From positions 1-8,771 of the forward strand of contig JADLFY010000022.1 in NCBI GenBank assembly GCA_020849575.1: a stretch of DNA of 8,771 nucleotides. The letters run 5' to 3'. The DNA is from Candidatus Peregrinibacteria bacterium (lineage in GTDB: Bacteria > Patescibacteriota > Gracilibacteria > UBA1369). The notes beneath the pieces were generated by a model, which was given only the letters and a program-made list of their open reading frames with translations, did no database searches and was not told the origin of the DNA. This document shows, in pieces, positions 1-6,654 of this stretch. Position 1 is the first letter of the stretch; every line of letters starts with the position of its first letter. The position numbers and the translations under genes were made by a program.

Positions 1-360
1 GCTTCCGATAATATTCCCGGAGTCAAAGGTATTGGTGAAAAGCAGGCCATCGAATTATTGCAAAAATATCAGACTCTGGATAATCTCTATGCCCATTTAA
101 ACGAACTGAAGCCTGGCCAGCAGACCAAATTGGTGGACAACCGTGAGACGGCTTACCTCAGCCAACGCATGGCTACCATAATTCGCGACATGCCTATTCA
201 GCTCGATCTGGAATCCTGTCATTTACACACTTTTCCCATAGAGAAAGCCCGTCACTCCCTAACGGACCTGGGTTTCAACACTTTGATGAGAAATCTCAAT
301 GAATTGGAATTATGGCTGGAATCCCGCAAACAGGCTGAAAAACAACCAACTTTGTTTTAA
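1..360 (+). CDS. 5'-3' exonuclease (PolA N-terminal/FEN-like family), C-terminal part; 5' end outside window
   Basis: The open frame runs in from the left edge, so an apparent TTG start at 58 is not real. The first visible residues, SDNIPGVKGIGEKQA, are the helix-hairpin-helix DNA-binding signature of the 5'-3' exonuclease domain found at the N-terminus of DNA polymerase I and in stand-alone FEN-type nucleases. Known members remove RNA primers and 5' flaps during lagging-strand synthesis and repair. The following AYLSQRMATIIRDMPIQLDL matches the end of that domain. The metal-binding aspartates lie upstream and cannot be checked. The protein stops about 20 residues after the domain, where Pol I would continue into its proofreading-like and polymerase domains. 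It is therefore a stand-alone nuclease or the front piece of a split polA. Its last five residues, QPTLF, fit the beta-clamp-binding pattern Q-x-x-L-F. The family assignment is secure; the stand-alone status is inferred from the stop codon. Confidence 0.88.
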   Translation, partial: ASDNIPGVKGIGEKQAIELLQKYQTLDNLYAHLNELKPGQQTKLVDNRETAYLSQRMATIIRDMPIQLDLESCHLHTFPIEKARHSLTDLGFNTLMRNLNELELWLESRKQAEKQPTLF

Positions 361-361
361 T

Positions 362-390
362 TTGATAATTTACGCTTATTCCTTTATAGT
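362..390 (+). promoter_or_regulatory. Probable sigma-70 promoter for ftsA
   Basis: TTGATA (362-367) is followed after exactly 17 bases by TATAGT (385-390). Each box differs from consensus at one position. It lies just after the exonuclease stop codon, so ftsA has its own promoter. Transcription would begin near 397, leaving a leader of about 80 bases. Confidence 0.65.
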
Positions 391-396
391 CCTCAC

Positions 397-436
397 AGAG
401 CTGTCTGGCTGTTAATCTAAGCTTCGGCAGTGCTCT
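397..436 (+). promoter_or_regulatory. Hairpin at the 5' end of the ftsA leader
   Basis: AGAG (397-400) pairs with CTCT (433-436), and CTGTC (401-405) pairs with GGCAG (426-430), leaving TG (431-432) as a bulge. GGCT/AGCT may pair weakly inside the loop. The stem would sit almost exactly at the predicted transcript start. No T-run follows, so it is not a terminator. An A/C-rich, probably unstructured stretch (437-470) separates it from the ftsA start. It could protect the mRNA 5' end or have no role. Confidence 0.3.
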
Positions 437-477
437 ACAAAAACAAAAAAACAACCAACCAATTTTTTTCTTATCAA

Positions 478-1716
478 ATGGCTAAAGTAAGAGTAATTGC
501 AAGTTTAGACATCGGTAGTTCCAAAATCCGCACTGTCGTAGGTACTCTCGACGAGGGATCTCAGGTTCCTAATATTATCGGCGTGGGCATCGCTCCTTCA
601 ACGGGTATGCGTAAAGGTGCCATTATTGACGTTGAAGAAACCATCAATTCTATCGCCTCTTCCCTGGAAGATGCGGAAAGAATGGCTGGTGAACCGATTA
701 ATCATGTCTTTCTGGGTATTGGCGGAAACAATATCGAATCCATCAATTCCAAAGGTGTTATTGCCGTTTCCCATGCCGGAAACGAAATTACCGAAGACGA
801 TGTGGATCGAGTTCTGGAAGCTGCTCAGGCCGTTTCCATCCCTTCCAATCGTCGTATTCTCCGCATCATTCCCAAATCCTTCACTGTCGATGAACAAAAA
901 GGCATCAAATATCCGGTGGGTATGACTGGTATCCGTCTTGAAGTGGAAGCCCACATTATCACTGGTCTTGTTCCAGCGGTAAAAAACATTGAAAAATGTG
1001 TATTACAAGCCGGTGTGGATATTGACGATATTATTCCTTCCTGTCTGGCTTCAGCCGAAGCTGTCCTCTCCAAGCGTCAGAAAGAACTTGGAGTAGTCGT
1101 AATTGATATTGGTTCAGGCGGCACTTCAGTTAGTGTATTTGAAGAGGGAACTACGCTTCATACAGCGGTTATTCCGGTTGGTGGCGAAAATGTCACCAAT
1201 GATATTGCTATTGGTTTACGTACTTCCATTGATACAGCCGAAAAAATTAAAATCGAATATGGTACCTGTGCACCTCAGGACGTTAATGAAAGAGAAATCA
1301 TTGATCTCTCTTTGATCAGCAAAATAGATACACAGAAAGTCGCCAAAAAACACATGGCCGAGATCACTGAGGCTCGCTATCACGAAATTTTCCTTTTAAT
1401 TCGCGATGAATTAGCCAAAATTAATCGTGATGGCATGCTACCGGCTGGAGCAATACTCACTGGTGCTGCCGTGAAAATTCCTGGAATTCTTGATTTGGCC
1501 CGTGAAACACTCAATTTACCTGTACAAATCGGCTTCCCACAAAATTTTGATGGGGTGGTTGATAAAATTGACGATCCGGCGTATGCTACAGCTATTGGAT
1601 TGATACTTTGGGGCTCACGCCTCGAAAACCGTTCTTATGGCTTCAGCTTGAAGGGAATCAATATCAAAAAATCCCTCGGTGGTGTCAAAGATTGGTTCAA
1701 AAGCCTCTTCCCCTGA
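478..1716 (+). CDS. ftsA: Cell division protein FtsA (actin-like membrane tether of FtsZ)
   Basis: FtsA is an actin-fold ATPase that binds the C-terminal tail of FtsZ, anchors the Z-ring to the inner face of the membrane and recruits later division proteins. The 412-residue product has the expected nucleotide motifs: phosphate-1 DIGSSK (11-16), phosphate-2 DIGSGGT (210-216) and the adenosine motif around GAILTGAAVKIPG (324-336). The last twelve residues, GGVKDWFKSLFP, form the short amphipathic helix that FtsA uses to sit on the membrane. Length is normal for the family. The ATG at 478 is chosen because MAKVRVIASLDIGSSK aligns directly with the family N-terminus. A GTG at 430 would add 16 low-complexity residues. 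There is no Shine-Dalgarno sequence before the ATG. ftsZ follows 102 bases later with its own promoter and no terminator between, so co-transcription is also possible. Confidence 0.96.
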   Translation: MAKVRVIASLDIGSSKIRTVVGTLDEGSQVPNIIGVGIAPSTGMRKGAIIDVEETINSIASSLEDAERMAGEPINHVFLGIGGNNIESINSKGVIAVSHAGNEITEDDVDRVLEAAQAVSIPSNRRILRIIPKSFTVDEQKGIKYPVGMTGIRLEVEAHIITGLVPAVKNIEKCVLQAGVDIDDIIPSCLASAEAVLSKRQKELGVVVIDIGSGGTSVSVFEEGTTLHTAVIPVGGENVTNDIAIGLRTSIDTAEKIKIEYGTCAPQDVNEREIIDLSLISKIDTQKVAKKHMAEITEARYHEIFLLIRDELAKINRDGMLPAGAILTGAAVKIPGILDLARETLNLPVQIGFPQNFDGVVDKIDDPAYATAIGLILWGSRLENRSYGFSLKGINIKKSLGGVKDWFKSLFP

Positions 1717-1759
1717 TGCTCCTGATTACTCCGCTCTGATAAGTGGTTACGAAATACTA

Positions 1760-1789
1760 TTGACACATTATCAACTTCACTGTAATAAT
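1760..1789 (+). promoter_or_regulatory. Strong extended -10 promoter for ftsZ
   Basis: A perfect TTGACA (1760-1765) is followed after 18 bases by AATAAT (1784-1789), which matches five of six -10 positions. TG at 1781-1782 sits one base before the -10, giving the extended -10 form (TGn). Transcription would start near 1796, leaving about 23 bases before the ftsZ ATG. Independent expression of ftsZ fits the general need for more FtsZ than FtsA. Confidence 0.72.
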
Positions 1790-1818
1790 TACCCCTCAAA
1801 CATTAAAGCATAACCAAT

Positions 1819-3030
1819 ATGCCAATTAGCAATCATCAAAAAGACTCTCTTAGAAACCTTTTCTCTGGCTCAGGTTCAGTTGGAAAGAAAACTATGGAAA
1901 TTACTCCGGAAGGAATTACTCCAGTTGCTCGTATCAAGGTGGTTGGCGTAGGTGGTGGTGGTAACAATGCACTCGAAAGAATGATTAAGTCTAATCTTAA
2001 TAGCATCGAGTTTATTGCTATTAATACAGATGCTCAGGCTCTCCATCATTCCAATGCTACTACTAAGATTAATATTGGTAAGGCTACTACTCGTGGTCTT
2101 GGTGCCGGTGCTAATCCAGATATTGGACGTCAGGCTGCCGAAGAAAGTGCTGAAGAAATTCGCGAAGCACTGATGGGCACTGACATGGTTTTCATTACTT
2201 GTGGTATGGGTGGTGGAACTGGTACAGGTGCTTCTCCAGTTATCGCTGAAGTAGCCAAAGAACTCGGTATCTTGACTGTAGCAGTTGTTACTAAGCCATT
2301 CTCTTTCGAAGGAAATCGCCGCAGACAGCAGGCCGAAGACGGTTTGGAAAATCTCAAGAACAAGGTTGATACACTGATTACTATTCCAAACGACAAAATC
2401 CTTTCAATTATTGATAAGAAAACTCCAATTACTGAAGCCTTCACTGTGGTAGACGATGTTCTCCGCCAAGGTGTACAGGGTATCGCCGACTTGATCACCA
2501 TTCATGGTATGATCAACGTGGACTTTGCCGATGTTAAGGCCGTTATGGAAAACTCCGGCTCAGCTCTGATGGGTATCGGTTATGGCACTGGCGAAAACCG
2601 TGCTGTAGAAGCTGCCAAGGCTGCTATCGAATCACCTCTTCTCGAACTTTCTATTGATGGTGCCAAAGGTGTTCTCTTCAACATTACTGGTGGCAATGAC
2701 CTCAGCATGTTTGAAGTAGACGAAGCTGCCCGCATCATTACTGAAGCTGCTGATCCAGATGCTAATATCATTTTCGGTTCAGTTATCAACGATTCTTATA
2801 CAGGCGAAATAAAAATCACTGTGGTTGCTACCGGTTTCGACGACACTCCACGTGAAAAACCAACTATTCTCCGTCAGCACATGCCTTTATCAGGCGCTCT
2901 CCGCAACTCCAGCTCTACTCCAACTGATGCTATCGCTGCTACCCGCAACACTGAAGCTGCCACTGCCAACAAAAGCATGGAAAGCGAACTCGATGTTCCA
3001 GCTTTCATCCGCCGCAAAATGGATCGCTAA
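1819..3030 (+). CDS. ftsZ: Cell division protein FtsZ (tubulin-like GTPase)
   Basis: FtsZ polymerises with GTP into the cytoplasmic Z-ring that positions and drives septum formation. The 403-residue product carries every expected element: the nucleotide loop GVGGGGNN (43-50), NTD (69-71), GLGAGANP (93-100), the tubulin signature GGGTGTG (131-137), and the T7 synergy loop N233-x-D235-x-x-D238, which completes the GTPase site of the neighbouring subunit. A variable Ser/Thr/Ala-rich linker (roughly 345-390) leads to the conserved tail DVPAFIRRK (392-400), the docking site for FtsA. The ATG at 1819 is used because it lies shortly after a good promoter. An alternative ATG at 1894 (Met26) is preceded by a weak GGAAAG and would still leave a complete GTPase. 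No Shine-Dalgarno sequence precedes 1819. Transcription ends at the hairpin at 3107-3139. Confidence 0.98.
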   Translation: MPISNHQKDSLRNLFSGSGSVGKKTMEITPEGITPVARIKVVGVGGGGNNALERMIKSNLNSIEFIAINTDAQALHHSNATTKINIGKATTRGLGAGANPDIGRQAAEESAEEIREALMGTDMVFITCGMGGGTGTGASPVIAEVAKELGILTVAVVTKPFSFEGNRRRQQAEDGLENLKNKVDTLITIPNDKILSIIDKKTPITEAFTVVDDVLRQGVQGIADLITIHGMINVDFADVKAVMENSGSALMGIGYGTGENRAVEAAKAAIESPLLELSIDGAKGVLFNITGGNDLSMFEVDEAARIITEAADPDANIIFGSVINDSYTGEIKITVVATGFDDTPREKPTILRQHMPLSGALRNSSSTPTDAIAATRNTEAATANKSMESELDVPAFIRRKMDR

Positions 3031-3106
3031 ATTCAGGCACACCACGCATATTGCCACCATCTCCCACGATCAGCATGACACAGGCAATAGGCCGCTCAAT
3101 TACATT

Positions 3107-3139
3107 AAAAACCCGCCCTACCAACCCAGGGCGGTTTTT
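3107..3139. terminator. Bidirectional rho-independent terminator between ftsZ and the converging minus-strand gene
   Basis: CCGCCCT (3113-3119) pairs perfectly with AGGGCGG (3128-3134) across an eight-base loop. Five A's (3107-3111) precede the stem and five T's (3135-3139) follow, so a T-run trails the hairpin on either strand. One C (3112) is left over. It lies 76 bases after the ftsZ stop and 11 bases beyond the stop of the gene at 3151-4059, and can end transcription from both sides. Confidence 0.9.
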
Positions 3140-3150
3140 AGTTTCCTGTA

Positions 3151-4059
3151 TTATTTTCTAAACTTACCAACAGGTGTAGGAGACCTTAGAGGACGTCCTT
3201 CTCCCAACAAATTTCTAATATCACTAGTGACCCTACCAATCGGATCTATCATTGCCAAATCAGCATGAATTCGCAATGCAGCCAAACTGTTCTTACGACT
3301 GGCTCTTTTTAGCGTTTCTTCATGCCTGGTTAAAAAATATTTCTGTATGGCAGCTTTAATTTGTGGCATTCTCATCCAGTCTACAATTACTACTTTACCC
3401 CGGTCCAAATTAATCTGTTCAGGTTTTTTAGGCAGTGGCCCAGGGATAAAGGAGGCTCTATCAATACTTTCAGCTGCCTTTTCAAAATCAATGGTGGTGG
3501 TAAGTCTTTCCTTTTCAGTTCCGACCAGCAGATCAAAATAATAACTGGTAAGAGCTTTGGTCAGATTAACCATTTCTGCATAAAAAGTTTCATTATTGTC
3601 CTTGTCTTCGTCAGTTCTGGTCTTTCTACAGGTATTTGGCCAATGAGCCAAGCCAAGTAAGCCCACTTTCACCTGATCATAAGAGTTTAATTCGTCATTT
3701 ACATTCAGGGTGAATATTCTCATCTGTAATGATTCATCTTCAACATTCCAGCCCGGAAAAGGGCAGAGTACTATACCTTCTTTAATCATTACTAAATCCT
3801 GGGGAACTTTCACTTCCATGGTAGTAATAGCCCGCACCACTTCCTTATTCTTCTCGTCGCATACTATCAATTCCGGATTATAGGTTTTGGCTGCTTTATT
3901 CAATTCCAAAAGTCTTTTTTCCATATCTAAAACTTTTGGATCAAGTCCACTTGGTGGTGGAGTAGTAGTAATTGCCTCATAATTACCATCTCGGGGATCA
4001 GGCATGACGGGAGTATCTATATCTTCCCTGTCCAATCCATTTGGAGGTGTCAGAGTCAT
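3151..4059 (-). CDS. Uncharacterised 302-residue protein, probably cytoplasmic
   Basis: I do not recognise this protein. It starts with an acidic, proline-rich, probably disordered stretch of about 40 residues in which a TPPxGLD-like unit occurs twice (near residues 4-10 and 32-40). A mixed alpha/beta body follows, with a hydrophobic strand KVGLLGLAHW, an acidic patch DEDKDN and a conserved-looking strand KVVIVDWMRMP. The C-terminal third is rich in basic, probably helical sequence, and the end is basic (PVGKFRK). There is no signal peptide and no membrane segment. Three cysteines (in LIVCDE, VLCPF and NTCRK) do not form a metal-binding pattern. It is the third gene of a same-strand series after murB and the CAP protein, with a 109-base gap and possibly its own weak promoter. 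No Shine-Dalgarno sequence precedes the ATG. Frame length and clean boundaries support a real gene; the function is unknown. Confidence 0.8.
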   Translation of the reverse strand: MTLTPPNGLDREDIDTPVMPDPRDGNYEAITTTPPPSGLDPKVLDMEKRLLELNKAAKTYNPELIVCDEKNKEVVRAITTMEVKVPQDLVMIKEGIVLCPFPGWNVEDESLQMRIFTLNVNDELNSYDQVKVGLLGLAHWPNTCRKTRTDEDKDNNETFYAEMVNLTKALTSYYFDLLVGTEKERLTTTIDFEKAAESIDRASFIPGPLPKKPEQINLDRGKVVIVDWMRMPQIKAAIQKYFLTRHEETLKRASRKNSLAALRIHADLAMIDPIGRVTSDIRNLLGEGRPLRSPTPVGKFRK

Positions 4060-4095
4060 ACTTACAAAAGGGTTAAATCCTTTCTGAAAGATATA

Positions 4096-4124
4096 ACTTT
4101 ATCATTTATCCAATATTACCGCAA
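4096..4124 (-). promoter_or_regulatory. Weak candidate promoter for the 302-residue protein gene
   Basis: Read on the minus strand, TTGCGG (4124-4119) is followed after 17 bases by TAAAGT (4101-4096), with TGA directly upstream giving an extended -10. The -35 matches only three positions. The 109-base gap after the CAP gene makes a separate promoter plausible but not certain. Confidence 0.3.
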
Positions 4125-4168
4125 ACTATAAAACAATCTCACCATTTTGTCACCGGAACGGCCTTATT

Positions 4169-4846
4169 TTAGGCTTCGCAAATAGGTTTTGGATTGGAGG
4201 TGATTTCAGTTGCGTAATGAATGGTAAGATAGTACTTTTGCTTTTTAGCATCCAAAGCCAGTCCCAGTCCAATTTCCCGATAGTTTTTATTGACCATTGA
4301 TCTCCAGTGCACTCCATTGGCTTTTCTTTCACTGGCAAAGAAATCATAAGTAGTTTTAATTGCTTTAGTCATAGCTTCCGTACAGTCGCTACCATCAGCA
4401 GGACATTTATAATAGCCCCAACCAATATTCTCGGTCATGGTTGAGCTGTTCACATTTTTGAATTCCAGTCCCAAATCTCTAAACCATCTGATCATACGGT
4501 TATAGTCATAATAAACACTTTGGCCATCTCTTTTATGGGTAATTGCGCCAATTCTTTTGGCTCTGTCTGACCAGTTTTGAGCCGACCAGCTCAGTTCAGG
4601 TTCCAGTGTATATTCAGTCAATCCAGCCTCTCTGCGAATTTTATTATTCCATTCCAGCCAAGTACTACGCAGTTTATCCATATTAATAGTTGCCGGAATA
4701 TATTGATCAATATGATAACAGTCTTTCACCACTGGTATTGGTTCACTTACCATTTGAAAATTCGGATCCCAGGTTTTGGCCGAAGCTGTATTCATCAGTC
4801 CAAAGGCCATGGCAATCACACTAATTGTTAGCAGGTTTTTAATCAT
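4169..4846 (-). CDS. Secreted CAP-domain (SCP/PR-1-like) protein
   Basis: The 225-residue product has a clear signal peptide: basic MIKN, a hydrophobic core, and ASA before a likely cleavage after Ala23. The mature part is a CAP domain of the bacterial type. WNNKIRREAGL (66-76) and LSWSAQNWSDRAKRIGAITH (85-104) match the first helices. ENIGWG (139-144), HWRSMVNKNYREIGLGLA (180-197) and YYLTIHYAT (205-213) complete the fold. His104, Glu139 and His180 correspond to the conserved cavity residues. The second cavity glutamate of eukaryotic members is not obvious, which is common in bacteria. Four cysteines (43, 148, 155, 223) in the exported part could form two disulfides. The function of bacterial CAP proteins is largely unknown. 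The start ATG overlaps the murB stop as ATGA, so translation is probably coupled to murB, suggesting a role at the cell envelope. Lysine codons are mostly AAA. Confidence 0.9.
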   Translation of the reverse strand: MIKNLLTISVIAMAFGLMNTASAKTWDPNFQMVSEPIPVVKDCYHIDQYIPATINMDKLRSTWLEWNNKIRREAGLTEYTLEPELSWSAQNWSDRAKRIGAITHKRDGQSVYYDYNRMIRWFRDLGLEFKNVNSSTMTENIGWGYYKCPADGSDCTEAMTKAIKTTYDFFASERKANGVHWRSMVNKNYREIGLGLALDAKKQKYYLTIHYATEITSNPKPICEA

Positions 4847-5823
4847 TTTGATTTAGCAAATTCATCTTCAATATACCCGTGTTCGCCCACTAAAGCCACC
4901 TCCCGCTGCAACTTCACTTCAAATTTTTCCCAGACGGCTTTTTGTATTTCCAGACAAAGCTCCAATACATCCAACATAGTGGCGTTACCATCATTCATCA
5001 AAAAATTACCATGTTTTTCACTGATAAAAGCTCCTCCAATATGTTTACCTTTAAATCCACATTGATCATTCAAATAACCAGCAGAAAGACCTTCGCCAAT
5101 AGAATTCCCCGAAGGGTTTTTAAAAAAAGATCCGGCCGATTTGCCACTGGGATGTTTCCCCGCCCTCGAAGCAATAATTTTCCGAACTTCCTCCACGCCC
5201 GCCCTGGTATCCCCTGGCATTAAACGCAACCACACTTTCAAAACAATTTCATGACTGTCTTTGATACGTGAATGCCTGTAATCAAAATCCAGATAATCCC
5301 AGCCGACTTCTCTCACGCCTTCACCCTCTTTATAGATAGTCGCCTTCTCAAATAAATGCTTGGTTTCCAGTCCAAATGCTCCAGCATTTCCCCGCACTGC
5401 TCCGCCAATAGTTCCTGGTAATCCCATCAATTTTTCCATACCAGTCAGGCTGTTTTTTAAGGAGAACTGAATAATCTGCGAAAGCAAAGTCCCGCTGTCA
5501 GCAATTACCAACTGGCCAGCTTTTCTATAATAATTTTCGCCTTCCTGGCCCACCTGCTCCACTACTTCACCCAATTCACATTTGCGCGCCAAATTATGGA
5601 TAATCAGCCCCCGAAAGCCTTTATCAGAAAAAATCACATTGCTGCCCCAGCCCAATAACACGTATGGCAAGCCATCTTTACGACAAGCCTCTATTAATTC
5701 CGGAATTTTCAAAACATCTTTAACCTCATAATAATAGTCAGCTGGCCCACCCATTTGAAAAGTAGTAAATTTGGCCAATTCCACATTCCTTTTTATCCCT
5801 TCAATTTGATCTAAATGCGCCAT
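4843..5823 (-). CDS. murB: UDP-N-acetylenolpyruvoylglucosamine reductase MurB
   Basis: MurB is a cytoplasmic FAD enzyme that uses NADPH to reduce UDP-GlcNAc-enolpyruvate to UDP-MurNAc, the second committed step of peptidoglycan precursor synthesis. The 326-residue product shows the FAD-binding segments FTTFQMGGPA (19-28), GWGSNVIFSDKGFRG (58-72) and GLPGTIGGAVRGNAGAFG (133-150). Substrate and catalytic residues follow: YRHSRIK (181-187) with Arg182, GSFFKNP (230-236) with the proton-donating Ser231, and Glu308 in LQREVALVG. All three catalytic positions are intact. The KHIGGAFISEKHGNFLMN segment is also typical. The ATG at 5823 gives a normal N-terminus. No Shine-Dalgarno sequence is present. 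The last codons overlap the start of the CAP gene (ATGA, 4843-4846). murB often lies in the ftsQ-ftsA-ftsZ cluster; here it is nearby but on the opposite strand. Confidence 0.97.
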   Translation of the reverse strand: MAHLDQIEGIKRNVELAKFTTFQMGGPADYYYEVKDVLKIPELIEACRKDGLPYVLLGWGSNVIFSDKGFRGLIIHNLARKCELGEVVEQVGQEGENYYRKAGQLVIADSGTLLSQIIQFSLKNSLTGMEKLMGLPGTIGGAVRGNAGAFGLETKHLFEKATIYKEGEGVREVGWDYLDFDYRHSRIKDSHEIVLKVWLRLMPGDTRAGVEEVRKIIASRAGKHPSGKSAGSFFKNPSGNSIGEGLSAGYLNDQCGFKGKHIGGAFISEKHGNFLMNDGNATMLDVLELCLEIQKAVWEKFEVKLQREVALVGEHGYIEDEFAKSK

Positions 5824-5904
5824 TATTAAGTTTGATTTAAGCCCTTTTGGCCACGTCAGCTTACACTAAAAACGCCATTTTTCCAATATTGAATAAAGGT
5901 CAAA

Positions 5905-5936
5905 GCGCGCCTCGGCTTGTAAAGCCGCCGGCGCGC
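5905..5936 (-). terminator. GC-rich hairpin, possible terminator of the orphan gene
   Basis: GCGCGCC (5905-5911) pairs with GGCGCGC (5930-5936) and CGGCTT (5913-5918) with AAGCCG (5922-5927). The loop is three bases (GTA), with one small internal loop (T5912 against CC 5928-5929). That gives 13 base pairs, very GC-rich against AT-rich surroundings. It lies 34 bases beyond the stop of the minus-strand gene ending at 5971. On that strand it is followed only by TTTGACCTTTATT, a poor T-run, so termination is plausible but not proven. It may instead be a palindromic element that travelled with the gene. Confidence 0.45.
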
Positions 5937-5970
5937 CACACCATTGATTCCGTTTCAGATACGAAGTCGG

Positions 5971-6591
5971 CTAGATAGCCTCAACCTCCAGCACTCGGAA
6001 ACGCAGCAGATGTTCGGACTCATCGAAATTCTTGTCGAGAGTCACCCCACCAATTGACAGGATTTCCATTACTCTCTGTATCCAGACAATCAGCTTCTGC
6101 TCATTGCTTTCGGTGATCGACAGCGGACTGTCAATTCTCAGCTCTTCTTCCAGCTGACCATTCAGGTTGCGTTTCACTCCAAGTGAACCACCCACCTTAC
6201 TGATCACTATCAGGCTTCCAGCCGTCAACCTGGCCTTGGGAGCCCAGTCCAGGTGATAGAGATGGGACAGTTCACCTCCTCCATCAGGAGCAGGTGGTAA
6301 TCTGGCTGCCAAACCGGTCAGTACAAGCAATCGGATCGTTACCATCTCCAGCTCATCCCACTTGGAGGCCGAAAACCCATGTTCCTCCATGCTCGGAAGA
6401 AAGCGCTTCGTACCATGTCTGATCGATCTCAGACCATGGGGAGTCAGGTCAAAGTTGCTTGTCCCCAACTCAATCTGTCCTTCACGATCAAAGATCATCT
6501 GGCTAACGTAATTCAGACTTTTCTTCACTCCAAGACGATCATATAGTGTTGCCTTGTCTTCAGGTCGAACCCTTCGCAGGTCCACTTTCAT
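5971..6591 (-). CDS. Uncharacterised 206-residue orphan protein, probably acquired
   Basis: I do not recognise this protein. It has no signal peptide and no clear membrane segment. The N-terminal half is charged and helical (VDLRRVRPEDKATLYDRLGV), followed by a helix-rich middle (KWDELEMVTIRLLVLTGLAARL), a loop PPAPDGGG, a strand segment GSLIVISKVGG, and a helix around ESNEQKLIVWIQRVMEIL. Its DNA differs from its neighbours. The stretch 6241-6300 has 33 G/C of 60 against 21 of 60 in 4201-4260, and lysine is AAG in 8 of 11 cases while the nearby CAP gene uses mostly AAA. It has its own promoter, an AAAGGG five bases before the ATG (the only ribosome-binding-like site in the window), a GC-rich hairpin after the stop and flanking inverted repeats. 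These signs suggest horizontal acquisition. Coding seems real given the uninterrupted frame and the signals on both sides. Confidence 0.78.
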   Translation of the reverse strand: MKVDLRRVRPEDKATLYDRLGVKKSLNYVSQMIFDREGQIELGTSNFDLTPHGLRSIRHGTKRFLPSMEEHGFSASKWDELEMVTIRLLVLTGLAARLPPAPDGGGELSHLYHLDWAPKARLTAGSLIVISKVGGSLGVKRNLNGQLEEELRIDSPLSITESNEQKLIVWIQRVMEILSIGGVTLDKNFDESEHLLRFRVLEVEAI

Positions 6592-6596
6592 AAATG

Positions 6597-6602
6597 CCCT
6601 TT
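6597..6602 (-). promoter_or_regulatory. Shine-Dalgarno-like site AAAGGG of the orphan gene
   Basis: On the minus strand AAAGGG ends five bases before the ATG at 6591. It is only a partial match to the anti-Shine-Dalgarno sequence, yet it stands out because none of the other gene starts in the window has even this much. It supports the chosen start. Confidence 0.45.
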
Positions 6603-6654
6603 CATCAATGGTCAGTGTCTATATCCCATTAAGCGAGAAACAGACAACGCAGTA

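Larger units (their letters stand above)
5940..6612. repeat. Nine-base inverted repeat flanking the orphan gene
   Basis: ACCATTGAT at 5940-5948 and its exact reverse complement ATCAATGGT at 6604-6612 bracket the gene at 5971-6591 almost tightly, 22 bases beyond its stop and 12 bases before its start codon. The match does not extend usefully beyond nine bases. It could be the ends of a small acquired cassette, two binding sites for one protein, or chance. Confidence 0.4.

Noticed and set aside
430..477. Upstream GTG start extending FtsA by 16 residues
   Set aside because: The added residues are low complexity, the GTG lies inside the leader hairpin, and the ATG at 478 gives the family N-terminus directly.
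1894..1896. Internal ATG (Met26) of ftsZ preceded by GGAAAG
   Set aside because: It would keep the GTPase intact and cannot be excluded, but the ATG at 1819 is in frame and close behind the promoter, and the other genes here also lack a ribosome-binding site.
2130..2501. Antisense open frame inside ftsZ
   Set aside because: It is a shadow of the ftsZ codon pattern with low-complexity Ser/Pro-rich translation and no start signals.
3049..3089. TATTGCC/GGCAATA inverted repeat after ftsZ
   Set aside because: Only seven base pairs with a 27-base loop; the true terminator is the hairpin at 3107-3139.
2825..3268. Plus-strand open frame across the ftsZ 3' end and the terminator
   Set aside because: It runs through a strong bidirectional terminator and overlaps two real genes; it has no family resemblance.
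5860..5902. TTGACC and TTGGAA boxes as a murB promoter
   Set aside because: No acceptable -10 box lies at the right distance from either, so the murB promoter is left unassigned.
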